Assembly (NCBI GenBank): GCA_041392305.1 | Contig: JAWKMJ010000007.1 | Span: forward strand, 1-64,000 | Reading direction: 5' to 3' | DNA length: 64,000 bases | Source of the DNA: JAGQYP01 sp041392305 | GTDB lineage: Bacteria > Bacteroidota > Bacteroidia > Flavobacteriales_D > Crocinitomicaceae | Part shown: piece by piece, positions 19,404 through 28,632 of the stretch | How the letters are laid out: each line of letters opens with the position of its first letter | How positions within the stretch are numbered: position 1 is the stretch's first letter | The notes under the pieces: generated by a model | Seen by the model: the letters and a program-made list of their open reading frames with translations, nothing else | Told to the model about the DNA's origin: nothing | The model's database searches: none | Translations under genes and position numbers: made by a program

Positions 19404-21382
19404 GAATTGTTTTTTTATTTGTACTTCTTTCAGGAAACTTTTTGCTGAAAGCACAAGATTATTTATCTATCGCTGGTGTTTTTAAGGATTCAATAAGAAT
19501 CCGTTGGGTGCCTAAGACAATTGAAGCATACAAATACCTATCGAATTCAGAATTTCAAGTGAAATTGATTCCCTGGAATTCTTTAAATCTGCCAAATAAG
19601 GAAGATTTTATTGGTTTTTCACAAGCTAAAATTTTCAGCTCTAAGGGGGTTAATCTCTTAGTTAAAGAAGATAGCTCAGTATTGGATGCCACGTCAATAA
19701 TATTGAATGACGGTATTCTGAATTCAAACGATTCGATAGCTCAGAAAATGATATTTGCGAACACGTTGTTACTCTCGGGGTCGGATATCAGATTTGCCAA
19801 GAAAATGGGAATGTATGCGATATTTAAAAATGATTGGAACTCCACGTTTCTAGCGTATGAAATTCGAATTGGAACAGGACATCTACCTATTTATGGTGTT
19901 GCACAAATGAAGGAATTGGAAAAAATACGATTTGATTCTTTGAAAGTTAAAAAGGATCGATTAGAAATGGTACTAGAATGGAATATTAGTCAATTGGAAA
20001 AAACATTTGGTTCGTATAATATTTTAAGGTCGGAAGATGGTAAGTCCTTTGGTAGGATAAATGAGCTTCCGTTTTTTCATTTTACCACAACAGATGAAGA
20101 TCCAAATAAGCCAAGTCGATATGTGGATAAAAAGATCGAAAAAGGAAAAGACTATTATTATAAGCTTGAAGCCGTCGATCATTTGGGTGTTTCAAGAGGA
20201 ACTTCTAACGTTGTCCATGTGCAAGCTAATAATCCCATTCTCGGGCATATTTTTATTAAAGATGTTAAATACAAAAATGAAAAGATCGAGGTAGATATCA
20301 AGTTCAAGCCAGATTCAATGAATACTTCAATAGTCAAACAGTCTACATTGCTATACCTTGAAAACTTAAAATCTAAGAATAGAAAAATTCAGAGTCAAGA
20401 TTTTGAATATGAAAATTATCAACATTTAATAAAATCAAAACTAATAGAAGATAGAGGATATTTGATGATTGTTCTTATATCAGAAAATGGAGATTCGCTG
20501 TGGTCAGAGCCAAAATATTATTTCTTTAGAGATAGCATTCCTCCAAAAAGACCGAAAGGATTGATTGGTTTTGTGGATACGAATGGGCTTGTCAACTTAA
20601 GATGGAGTAGGGTTGAAGATCATTTGCTAGGTTACCGTATGTTTCGAAAAAATTCATTAGGTGAAGAATTTGTTGAGGTCACGAATGAATTTCTTCAAGA
20701 TACAAGCTATATTGATACTATTTCATTGAACAATTTAACGAAAGAAATATATTATGCTGTTGTTGCGGTGGACCATAATCATAATAATTCAGATTTTTCA
20801 GAAACGCGCCAATTATTAAAACCAGATTTGATCCCTCCTGTTCCATCCACTTTTAGGAAAAGTACAATAAATGAGAATGGAATATTGCTTTCATGGATGA
20901 TTTCTGGGAGTAAGGATTTTCAATCTGTTGAGCTACAAAAGGAGGATAATAAATGTTTTCAAAACGTTTTTAAAACGAATAACGACACCTTTTTTCTAGA
21001 TACAGATGTCGAAAATGGTCGAAACTATACTTACCGTCTAAGAACTTTAGATGAAAGCGGAAATGAAGCTTTATCTCCTGAATATGAATTGGTTTATGAG
21101 TTAGGGTATCGCAAAGGTGTTCTTGAATTGTCTTCGGAGATAGATCGTGAAAAGCAATTTGTAGATATTTTTTGGAAGAATCCTTCCCAAGTTTATGCTG
21201 TTTATATTTATTTGGGTAAAGATGATGGTCCAATCAAACTACATAATACCCTCTTCCAAAACATAGAAAGCTTCCGTTTCCAAAAGCTTTCAGTGAATCA
21301 TGTGTATCGTGTTCAAGTGCAAACCATGGATGCCCATGGCGTGCTATCCGTTTTGTCGGATGTTTTGGAAATCGACTATTAG
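19400..21382 (+). CDS. Exported fibronectin type III-repeat protein
   Basis: A 660-residue protein with signal peptide (MRIVFLFVLLSGNFLLKAQ). After an N-terminal domain of about 170 residues it has several FN3-like repeats, seen by repeated YYYKLEAVDHLG (about residue 255), YYAVVAVDHNHN (about 455), YTYRLRTLDESGN (about 545) and YRVQVQTMDAHG (about 640). Pairs of prolines (PPKRPKG, PPVPSTF) mark repeat junctions. Such repeats bind protein or glycan partners outside the cell. It is translationally coupled to the 949-residue protein upstream, which is its likely partner. No T9SS sorting domain was found. Confidence 0.8.
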   Translation: MRIVFLFVLLSGNFLLKAQDYLSIAGVFKDSIRIRWVPKTIEAYKYLSNSEFQVKLIPWNSLNLPNKEDFIGFSQAKIFSSKGVNLLVKEDSSVLDATSIILNDGILNSNDSIAQKMIFANTLLLSGSDIRFAKKMGMYAIFKNDWNSTFLAYEIRIGTGHLPIYGVAQMKELEKIRFDSLKVKKDRLEMVLEWNISQLEKTFGSYNILRSEDGKSFGRINELPFFHFTTTDEDPNKPSRYVDKKIEKGKDYYYKLEAVDHLGVSRGTSNVVHVQANNPILGHIFIKDVKYKNEKIEVDIKFKPDSMNTSIVKQSTLLYLENLKSKNRKIQSQDFEYENYQHLIKSKLIEDRGYLMIVLISENGDSLWSEPKYYFFRDSIPPKRPKGLIGFVDTNGLVNLRWSRVEDHLLGYRMFRKNSLGEEFVEVTNEFLQDTSYIDTISLNNLTKEIYYAVVAVDHNHNNSDFSETRQLLKPDLIPPVPSTFRKSTINENGILLSWMISGSKDFQSVELQKEDNKCFQNVFKTNNDTFFLDTDVENGRNYTYRLRTLDESGNEALSPEYELVYELGYRKGVLELSSEIDREKQFVDIFWKNPSQVYAVYIYLGKDDGPIKLHNTLFQNIESFRFQKLSVNHVYRVQVQTMDAHGVLSVLSDVLEIDY

Positions 21383-21482
21383 ATTTATTGAAATGATCTG
21401 AAACACAGCGTTTTCATTTTATCCTTCATTTGAAATGGGGCAAATCATTAATTTGTAGTATATTCAGATTTTTCATCTACAC

Positions 21483-22958
21483 TTGAAAGAGGTTAAACAC
21501 ATATCACACAAAGAACTACAAGAAACACGCTTGTATCGAATCGCCATGTTTGTGGTGATTTCGATGTTTATGGCCCATGGTGCTTTCATTGGATTGTTTT
21601 GGTATTTGGGGGTACAGGAGTTGGCTTACTTGAACCTGTTTTTCAGCATGCCAATGATTCTAACGGGCTTTTATTGCGTGCAGCGAAAATGGATCTGGAC
21701 CTTGGCTTTTGTCAGTTTTACTGAAATATTGGTGCATGCCATTGTGGCGATTTACTTTATTGGCTGGGAATCGGGATTTTACTTTTATTTATTGGTTTCG
21801 GTTGTGGTGACTCAGTCTTATCCTTGGAAAATGTTTGCCAAATTCATCATGGTTTTGATTTTTGGAGGAATTACCTTGGCCATGTATTTATTCTTCCACG
21901 AAACAAAATATTCCCTGGAACGGGAGATTGTTCAGGGATTGTATGTAATGAACATGGTCGTTGGAGTGGGTATTACTGCTGCTTATGTTTGGTATCAGGT
22001 GAAAATGTCGATGACCTTCGAAAAAGAACTGGATGCCGCGAATGCAGATTTGAAAGAGAATAACGACCTGATTTTAGAGCAAAAAACAGAGATCGAAGAA
22101 GCGCACAAAGAGATTAAGGATTCCATTTCTTATGCCAAAAGAATTCAGTCGGCCATTTTGCCACCGGATTCGATGATCAAAAAGCATTTACCAAACTCTT
22201 TTGTGCTTTACAAACCCAAAGACATCGTTGCAGGAGATTTTTACTGGATGAATACTGTCGGTAGTTCCCAGTTCCCAGTAGACAGAAATCAGTCTTCACT
22301 TGGAACTGACCACGTGGAACATGGCACTATTTTAATTGCTGCCGCAGACTGTACAGGTCACGGTGTTCCAGGAGCCATGGTTTCTGTGATATGCAATAAT
22401 GGATTGAATCGATCGGTTCAGGAATTTGGACTTTCGGATCCTGGTAAAATATTGGATAAAACGCGTGAGTTGGTCATCAAAGAATTCGCCAAATCAGAAG
22501 AGGATGTGAAGGATGGGATGGATATTGCGCTTGTTAGTATTGAGCAACAGCAAGAGCAAGAGGGAGGAGATACTCTTGCACAAGACTCTTGCTCGAAACT
22601 CAAATACGCTGGTGCTCATAACCCTTTATGGATCATTCGAAAAGGTGCGTCGGAAGTAGAAGAAATTAAGGCGAATAAGCAGCCAATCGGAAAGTTCTCT
22701 CATCCCGAGCCTTATCAAACACATGAGTTGGAATTGAATTCAGGAGACACGCTGTATATCTTTTCTGATGGCTATCCCGATCAGTTTGGGGGAGACCGGG
22801 GGAAGAAATTCAAATCGGGAAGCTTTAAACAGTTGTTACTTTCCATTCAAAATGAAGAGATGTCTCGACAAAAAGAAATACTGGATAAAGAATTTGAAAA
22901 TTGGCGTGGAGATATTGAACAAATTGATGATGTCTGTGTCATTGGAGTAAGAATTTGA
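21483..22958 (+). CDS. Membrane-anchored SpoIIE/PP2C-type serine phosphatase
   Basis: A 491-residue protein: about six hydrophobic helices (residues 20-180), a coiled coil (residues 185-225, EKELDAANADLKENND), then a SpoIIE/RsbU-type PP2C domain with VAGDFYW (about residue 250), ADCTGHGVPGAM, DGMDIALVSI, DGYPDQFGG and the C-terminal DDVCVIGVRI. Such enzymes dephosphorylate regulators, often anti-anti-sigma factors, in response to a membrane signal. The start is TTG at 21483; the next Met (21546) lies inside the first helix. Low-complexity inserts interrupt the catalytic domain at about residues 256-282 and 353-374, the second encoded by GAGCAAGAG-type repeats. Confidence 0.85.
   Translation: MKEVKHISHKELQETRLYRIAMFVVISMFMAHGAFIGLFWYLGVQELAYLNLFFSMPMILTGFYCVQRKWIWTLAFVSFTEILVHAIVAIYFIGWESGFYFYLLVSVVVTQSYPWKMFAKFIMVLIFGGITLAMYLFFHETKYSLEREIVQGLYVMNMVVGVGITAAYVWYQVKMSMTFEKELDAANADLKENNDLILEQKTEIEEAHKEIKDSISYAKRIQSAILPPDSMIKKHLPNSFVLYKPKDIVAGDFYWMNTVGSSQFPVDRNQSSLGTDHVEHGTILIAAADCTGHGVPGAMVSVICNNGLNRSVQEFGLSDPGKILDKTRELVIKEFAKSEEDVKDGMDIALVSIEQQQEQEGGDTLAQDSCSKLKYAGAHNPLWIIRKGASEVEEIKANKQPIGKFSHPEPYQTHELELNSGDTLYIFSDGYPDQFGGDRGKKFKSGSFKQLLLSIQNEEMSRQKEILDKEFENWRGDIEQIDDVCVIGVRI
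22542..22594. repeat. GAGCAAGAG-type repeat inserted in frame as inverted arms
   Basis: Left arm GAGCAACAGCAAGAGCAAGA (22542-22561, plus one G) and right arm CTCTTGCACAAG followed by ACTCTTGCTC (22573-22594) are imperfect inverted copies. They encode EQQQEQEGG and LAQDSCS inside the phosphatase domain. Confidence 0.75.
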
Positions 22959-23133
22959 TTCAACAAAATTGCTACACAAAATTTACCCTGAGTCTAATGG
23001 TTCCATGTGAAAAGATTTAAAAGAATGATCTAACGAAGATGTATCATAGGGGTGAAATTAGACTGTTTCGCAAAAAAAACATCCATTTTAATTTTCCTAA
23101 CCGTTTCATTATCTGAATTTTCCGGAATTCGTA

Positions 23134-23141
23134 TATCTTTG
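23134..23141 (+). promoter_or_regulatory. -7 promoter box of the propeller phosphatase gene
   Basis: TATCTTTG matches TAnnTTTG exactly, 7 nt before the ATG at 23149, predicting a leader of only a few bases. No TTG was found 19 nt upstream. Confidence 0.55.
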
Positions 23142-23148
23142 CCCCTCT

Positions 23149-26100
23149 ATGAAGAACATCCTATTTGTACTCATTCTATTAAATGGTTTTGCTTTGTTTG
23201 CTCAAAAACAGGAAAACTATCGATTCCAGCAATTGGACGCTGAGGATTTAGGAGTTAATCTTGTTATAGATATACATTGGGATTCTCACGGTTTGGCATG
23301 GATGCTTACTGATAAAGGTCTGATTCGATACAATGGATATTCAACAACTAGGTTTAGACCGGAAAAGAATTCTTTTTTGCTGGCAGCAGGAGTAAGGGAG
23401 ATTCACACAATTTCAAAAGATGAATTTTGGCTATCTTATGATTCGATTCCCTATTTGTCAAAAGTGAATCCTTCTACTGGAGAATTTGAGCATTTTGAAA
23501 TACCTGAACTAAAAGAAACGGAAACAAGCTCTTTTTTCACGACAAAAATTTTTAAAGACTCCAAAAATCAAATTTGGATTGCAATTTATACGAAGGGAAT
23601 TCTAAAATTACAAAGTAACCAAAGCGAGAGGAAATTTTACAATTTAGCGAAACAGAGAGACACTACAGTCATGCCTGTGCATCCTTCCGATATAGATGAA
23701 TTAAAGGATGGTCGATTTCTAATCAGTTATTTTCTTGAAAGAGATGGGAAAAGGTCTTGGCCGGTTTATTTTGATCCGGAAACAGGAGAAATTGAAGAAT
23801 TTGGAGTTGAAAAGTATATTGGTTTAGCAACAGAGGATTGGAAAAAGAAGGCCATTTCTCAACACATGACGATTCTGAACTATACTTATATTGACGATAA
23901 AGGTAAATTCTGGTTTGGAACCTATTCGGGATTATACTATTGTGATCCGGACAGTTTGATTTTAGAACGGGTCTCAGGTCAAAATACAGATGTTGCTGGA
24001 AATCTTGAAAATGCTCGAGAGTACATTATTCAAGGTCCAATCATGGGAGTTGCGACATCAAATCAAGGGATCATGATGGTAAATATGAGGGAACGTTCGG
24101 CATTTTACGTTGCAAATGATCCCAATGATCCACGAAGTTTAAGAGATAATCGGGTTATTTCAATGAGTCGGGATCCACAAGGAAATTATTGGATTTTGAC
24201 AAGAGGAACTGGAATTTCAATCTATTCTCCAATTGTTCAACAATTTGATATGCATGTTTGGTCCGAGATGGAATTGGACTTTTCAAATAAATCCAATCAA
24301 ACCATTCCTGTAAATCAGATGTTGGTTTCTAGCAAAGGTTATGTGTACTTGAGTCATGGTAATGGAGTGAACAAATATGATCCAAATACAGGCAATACGG
24401 AAGTGTTGCCCATTCGCTCCATCGAATCGGTAAATATTTGGAGAGGAATCGATCACATCAAATTACTAAGCGATACTTTGTTTGGAATAGGGTTTAAAAT
24501 GTATGCCTTTTTTGATCAAAATTCTGGTAAACTGAGACGTTTGGAGAAGACAAATCGCGCAAATAAATTACTTTTCCGGCACTCTACCTATGCCGATGAA
24601 CTCATTACTTACAATAATGAATTCACCAATTTTGCGATTTCCTTTTACAAAGTAGATCGAAATACTATGGAGCCCAACCCTTGGTTCACAGTTGAAACAG
24701 ATAAAGACTTTGATGTATCAGATAGATTTAGTGAGCGATTGCCTTCTGGGAAATGGTTAATGTCTGAGAAAAGAGGCCGATTTATTATAATAGATCCGGT
24801 AAAAGAAGAAATGCGTTTATTTTCTCCTTCTGATTCAGTTAATTATTTCCCTGATAGTACTATTTTATGTGCTTATGTAGATTATGAAAAAATCTGGTTT
24901 GGGACACAAAATGGAATCTACTTATTTGATCCGAAAACTGGTAAAAATCTTCTTTATAATGATTCAATTGGATTACATGATGAGGGTGTTTATGCAATCA
25001 CGAGAGACCAAAAAGGGGATCTTTGGATGGCACTTAAAAATCAATTGGTTAGAAAAAGAAAAGGAGATAATTATATTGAGCGATTTGATAAAAATTATGG
25101 GTTGAATGTGGGTGAATTTTTGCCTTCTATTGCCCAAATGGATCAAAAAGGATATTTGTATTTTGCCACGAGAAAGGGATTGCTGCGATTCCATCCGGAT
25201 GCAATTCGAATCCCAAATCAGAAACCTAAATTGTTGCTCAGTTCTATTTTTCTGAATGAGGTTTTGATGTCTGAAGATCAAATTGATCAGTTTGTGAATG
25301 GAAAAATACAGCTAGCTTGGGATGAAAATAATTTGATTCTGGATTTCTATACCAATCAAGTCTTCAATCTTAAGCCGAACCATTTTTATTATAGAATAAA
25401 TGGAGCTGGTGATTGGATTTCTAATGGCTCGAGCAATAGATTGCGTTTTCGCGAACTAAAATATGGAAATTATTCGATCGAAGTAAAGGTGGTTAATGGA
25501 TATGGAATTTCAAGTGAAGTCTACACCTATAATTTCACAATAGCACGTCCATTTTGGTTGTCATGGTGGTTTTATTTGGTTATTCTCATCTTGATGGGAA
25601 TTGGAGTATATTTTTACATAAAATATCGTGAAAAGGCGCTAAGAAAGAAAAGTGAATTGCTTGAAGAAAAGGTAAAAGAAAGAACTGCCGAAGTCGTCGA
25701 GCAAAAAAGAGAAGCCGAACACCAAAGATTGATAGTAGAAGAGAAACAAAGGGAGATTACAGACTCCATTAAATACGCCAAACGAATTCAATCGGCGATC
25801 ATGCCTACAGATGAAATGATTAAGGAGCATTTACCTGATTCATTTGTTTTGTATAAACCCAAAGATATTGTAGCCGGAGATTTTTATTGGCTGGAAGTGA
25901 GCAAGAGCAAGAGTAAAGAGCAAGAGCAAATCTTAATTGCAGCAGCGGATTGTACTGGTCATGGAGTTCCCGGAGCGATGGTGTCTGTGGTGTGTAATAG
26001 CGGTTTGAATCGATCGGTTAGGGAATTTGGATTGACGGATCCAGGAGCAATTCTCGATAAAACAAGAGAATTAGTGATTCAGGAATTCGAAAAATCATCC

Positions 26101-26583
26101 AACGGAGGAAGTGCTTCCAGTTTTTCCGGAAATGAGATTAAAGACGGAATGGATATTGCATTAGTGAGTATGGAGCAACAGCAAGAGGAGGGATCAGCTC
26201 TTGCTCAATTCTCTTGCTCGAAACTCACTTTTTCAGGTGCTCACAACCCACTTTGGATCATTCGCCAAAACGCAGAAGAAGTAGAAGAAATCAAAGGTTC
26301 CAAACAACCCATTGGAAAATACCATGATCCGCAGCCATTTGAATCACACTCCGTTAGCTTGCAAAAAGGAGATACTTTCTACATTTTCTCAGATGGTTAT
26401 GCCGATCAATTTGGTGGAGACAAAGGAAAAAAGTTTAAAACTTCCAATTTGAAAAAGCTCTTCCTATCAATTCAAGACAAATCCTTGGAAGAACAAAAAC
26501 AAATCATTGACGATACCTTCGAAACCTGGCGTTCCGACCACGAACAACTAGATGATGTTTGTGTTATTGGAGTAAGAGTTTAA
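23149..26583 (+). CDS. Two-component-regulator propeller / Y_Y_Y / SpoIIE phosphatase sensor
   Basis: An 1144-residue one-protein sensor: signal peptide (MKNILFVLILLNGFALFAQ), a periplasmic propeller of repeats such as GLAWMLTDKGLIRYNG, KIWFGTQNGIYLFD and GYLYFATRKGLLRFHPD (to about residue 700), a Y_Y_Y domain (FYYRINGAGDWISN), a membrane helix near 800-825, a coiled coil, and a cytoplasmic SpoIIE/PP2C domain (VAGDFYWLE about 910, ADCTGHGVPGAM, DGYADQFGG, DDVCVIGVRV). It probably converts an extracytoplasmic signal into dephosphorylation of a regulator. The catalytic domain is a close paralogue of the preceding gene, including inserts at the same two loops. Confidence 0.88.
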   Translation: MKNILFVLILLNGFALFAQKQENYRFQQLDAEDLGVNLVIDIHWDSHGLAWMLTDKGLIRYNGYSTTRFRPEKNSFLLAAGVREIHTISKDEFWLSYDSIPYLSKVNPSTGEFEHFEIPELKETETSSFFTTKIFKDSKNQIWIAIYTKGILKLQSNQSERKFYNLAKQRDTTVMPVHPSDIDELKDGRFLISYFLERDGKRSWPVYFDPETGEIEEFGVEKYIGLATEDWKKKAISQHMTILNYTYIDDKGKFWFGTYSGLYYCDPDSLILERVSGQNTDVAGNLENAREYIIQGPIMGVATSNQGIMMVNMRERSAFYVANDPNDPRSLRDNRVISMSRDPQGNYWILTRGTGISIYSPIVQQFDMHVWSEMELDFSNKSNQTIPVNQMLVSSKGYVYLSHGNGVNKYDPNTGNTEVLPIRSIESVNIWRGIDHIKLLSDTLFGIGFKMYAFFDQNSGKLRRLEKTNRANKLLFRHSTYADELITYNNEFTNFAISFYKVDRNTMEPNPWFTVETDKDFDVSDRFSERLPSGKWLMSEKRGRFIIIDPVKEEMRLFSPSDSVNYFPDSTILCAYVDYEKIWFGTQNGIYLFDPKTGKNLLYNDSIGLHDEGVYAITRDQKGDLWMALKNQLVRKRKGDNYIERFDKNYGLNVGEFLPSIAQMDQKGYLYFATRKGLLRFHPDAIRIPNQKPKLLLSSIFLNEVLMSEDQIDQFVNGKIQLAWDENNLILDFYTNQVFNLKPNHFYYRINGAGDWISNGSSNRLRFRELKYGNYSIEVKVVNGYGISSEVYTYNFTIARPFWLSWWFYLVILILMGIGVYFYIKYREKALRKKSELLEEKVKERTAEVVEQKREAEHQRLIVEEKQREITDSIKYAKRIQSAIMPTDEMIKEHLPDSFVLYKPKDIVAGDFYWLEVSKSKSKEQEQILIAAADCTGHGVPGAMVSVVCNSGLNRSVREFGLTDPGAILDKTRELVIQEFEKSSNGGSASSFSGNEIKDGMDIALVSMEQQQEEGSALAQFSCSKLTFSGAHNPLWIIRQNAEEVEEIKGSKQPIGKYHDPQPFESHSVSLQKGDTFYIFSDGYADQFGGDKGKKFKTSNLKKLFLSIQDKSLEEQKQIIDDTFETWRSDHEQLDDVCVIGVRV
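25899..25929. repeat. GAGCAAGAG direct repeats inside the phosphatase domain
   Basis: GAGCAAGAGCAAGAG, TAAA, GAGCAAGAGCAA. Read in frame it gives SKSKSKEQEQ, placed just after the GDFYW motif, where the paralogue has a different low-complexity insert. Confidence 0.8.
26173..26219. repeat. Second GAGCAAGAG-type inverted insert
   Basis: GAGCAACAGCAAGAG (26173-26187) faces CTCTTGCTC, AATT, CTCTTGCTC (26198-26219). It occupies the same position in the protein as the insert at 22542-22594. Confidence 0.75.
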
Positions 26584-26745
26584 TTCAAGAAAAGAGATAC
26601 GCAAAGTTTACCCTGAGTCAATTTGACTAAATTGAAACCAATTGAAAGATGAATTTTGACCTCAGGGCGTTATTGGGTAGATTATTTAAAAATATTTCCA
26701 ACAAATCAACCAAACAACTAAGTAACTAAACAACCAAGCAACTCA

Positions 26746-28632
26746 TCACATCTGATCCGGAACCTTCACACCAATTAAATGCATGGCTATCTTAATGGTT
26801 TGCCCAGTTTTATTAGCCAAATGCAGTCTGAAGTTTTTCAAATCTTCATTCTCCTCGTTGAAAATGGAAATACTCTGGTAAAAAGAATTGAAGCTTTTAA
26901 CTAAATCGTAAGTGTAATTCGCAATCAAAGCAGGGGAGTGATTAGTTCCTGCTTCCTTGATCACTTCAGGGAATTCCACCAATTTCTTTATCAATTCCAA
27001 TTCTACTTCTTCCAATACGATGTCTGAAGAAAAATCCTGTAATCCATTTGCCTTGCGCATCAAAGATTGAATTCGAGCATGGGCATATTGTATAAAAGGA
27101 CCTGTGTTTCCGTTTAAATCGATGGACTCTTTTGGATTGAACATCATCTTTTTCTTCGGATCTACTTTGAGTAAATAATACTTCAATCCGCCCAATCCGA
27201 TGGTTTCATAGAGTTCTTCTTTTTCGGCTTCAGACATACCCTCGATATGCCCTCTCTCCTTGGTCATTTCAGTTGCAGAATCCACTACTTCTTGCATTAA
27301 GTCATCTGCATCGACTACGGTTCCTTCTCTGGATTTCATCTTGCCTTCGGGTAGTTCTACCATTCCGTACGACAAATGATAACACTCTTTATACCAGTCA
27401 AATCCTAATTTTTTTAAGATCTTAAATAAAGCTTGAAAATGATAATCTTGTTCGTTTCCAACCGTATAAATGATTCCTTTCAATTCAGGATAATTCTTCT
27501 TTCTTTCAATGGCTGTCCCGATGTCTTGGGTCATATAAACCGCGGTTCCATCTGAACGCAGCAATAGCTTATGATCCAGTCCTTCATCAGTTAAATCCAC
27601 CCAAATGGATCCATCTTCTTTTTGATAGAAAACACCATCTTTTAAGCCTTGTAAAACAATGTCTTTCCCCAGTAAGTAGGTGTCAGACTCATAATACAAG
27701 GTATCAAAATCAACTTGCATTCTTTCATAGGTAGCATTGAATCCGTCGTAACACCAGCCATTCATTTTCTCCCAAAGCGCATAGATTTCCGGATCTTTCT
27801 GTTCCCATTTTTGCAACATGGCTTTGGTGTCTTTCATCAATGCCGTATTGTTCTTGACCATTTCAGTTATTTTCCCCTGAATGGCTTTGCGATCTTTATC
27901 ATCTTCTTTGGTTTCTCGAGCAGCTTGCAATTTTTTAATTTCTTCAACCTGATCTGAAGCAATATTTTGAAAGTTTCCAGCTTCTATTTCATCCAATAGT
28001 ACTGTAGTTTCTTCTTTCAAAGCTTTGTCGAACTCCACATAATATTTCCCAACGAATTTATCTCCTTTAATACCTGCTGATTTGGGAGTTTCTCCATTTC
28101 CCATTCTTTGCCAAGCCAACATGGACTTACAAATGTGGATTCCACGGTCATTAATGATTTGTGTTTTGATTACTTGGTGCCCATTTGCTTTTAAAATTTC
28201 AGCACAAGAATAACCTAAAAAGATATTTCTTAAATGGCCTAAATGCAGTGGTTTGTTAGTGTTTGGCGAAGAGTATTCCACCATGTACATTTTCCCAGAA
28301 TCTGGTTGGATTCCGTAATTTTCTTTGCTCAGAATTTCTTTAAACTGATCTACATACAAGGATTTGGAAATAGATAAATTCAAAAACCCATTGACTACAT
28401 TGAAATCTGAGACGGAGCTTACATTTGATTTTAAAAATTCCCCAATTTTCTCACCAGCTTGTACCGGAGCACACTTCATTAGTTTAACGAATGGAAAAAC
28501 GACGATTGTTAAATCTCCTTCAAATTCTTTTTTGGTGGGTTGGATTTGGATTTGATTCGGACTGATTTCTGCTCCGAAAAGGTCAGAAGCATTTTGGATT
28601 AGGGCTTCCGAAAGTATTGTATTAATGTCCAT
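26746..28632 (-). CDS. argS: Arginyl-tRNA synthetase ArgS
   Basis: Charges tRNA-Arg with arginine. The 628-residue class I enzyme has the N-terminal Arg-S domain, the HIGH-like motif HLGH at residues 130-133 (NKPLHLGHLRN), a KMSK-like loop (PEGKMKSREG) and the C-terminal DALR anticodon-binding domain ending KIAMHLIGVKVPDQM. A charged insert (KKLQAARETKEDDKDRKAIQ, about residues 233-252) is a feature of this phylum. The ATG (28630-28632) abuts the stop of the arginase gene with no gap, so both are co-transcribed. Confidence 0.96.
   Translation of the reverse strand: MDINTILSEALIQNASDLFGAEISPNQIQIQPTKKEFEGDLTIVVFPFVKLMKCAPVQAGEKIGEFLKSNVSSVSDFNVVNGFLNLSISKSLYVDQFKEILSKENYGIQPDSGKMYMVEYSSPNTNKPLHLGHLRNIFLGYSCAEILKANGHQVIKTQIINDRGIHICKSMLAWQRMGNGETPKSAGIKGDKFVGKYYVEFDKALKEETTVLLDEIEAGNFQNIASDQVEEIKKLQAARETKEDDKDRKAIQGKITEMVKNNTALMKDTKAMLQKWEQKDPEIYALWEKMNGWCYDGFNATYERMQVDFDTLYYESDTYLLGKDIVLQGLKDGVFYQKEDGSIWVDLTDEGLDHKLLLRSDGTAVYMTQDIGTAIERKKNYPELKGIIYTVGNEQDYHFQALFKILKKLGFDWYKECYHLSYGMVELPEGKMKSREGTVVDADDLMQEVVDSATEMTKERGHIEGMSEAEKEELYETIGLGGLKYYLLKVDPKKKMMFNPKESIDLNGNTGPFIQYAHARIQSLMRKANGLQDFSSDIVLEEVELELIKKLVEFPEVIKEAGTNHSPALIANYTYDLVKSFNSFYQSISIFNEENEDLKNFRLHLANKTGQTIKIAMHLIGVKVPDQM

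Noticed and set aside
21429..21455. Promoter for the first phosphatase gene (TTTG ... TTAATTTG)
   Set aside because: The spacing is only 15 nt and the -7 element has a mismatch, so it was not annotated.
26584..26745. Possible gene or repeat in the spacer after the second phosphatase
   Set aside because: It holds low-complexity AACCAAGCAACT-like sequence and a widely spaced CCCTGAG/CTCAGGG pair, too weak to call.
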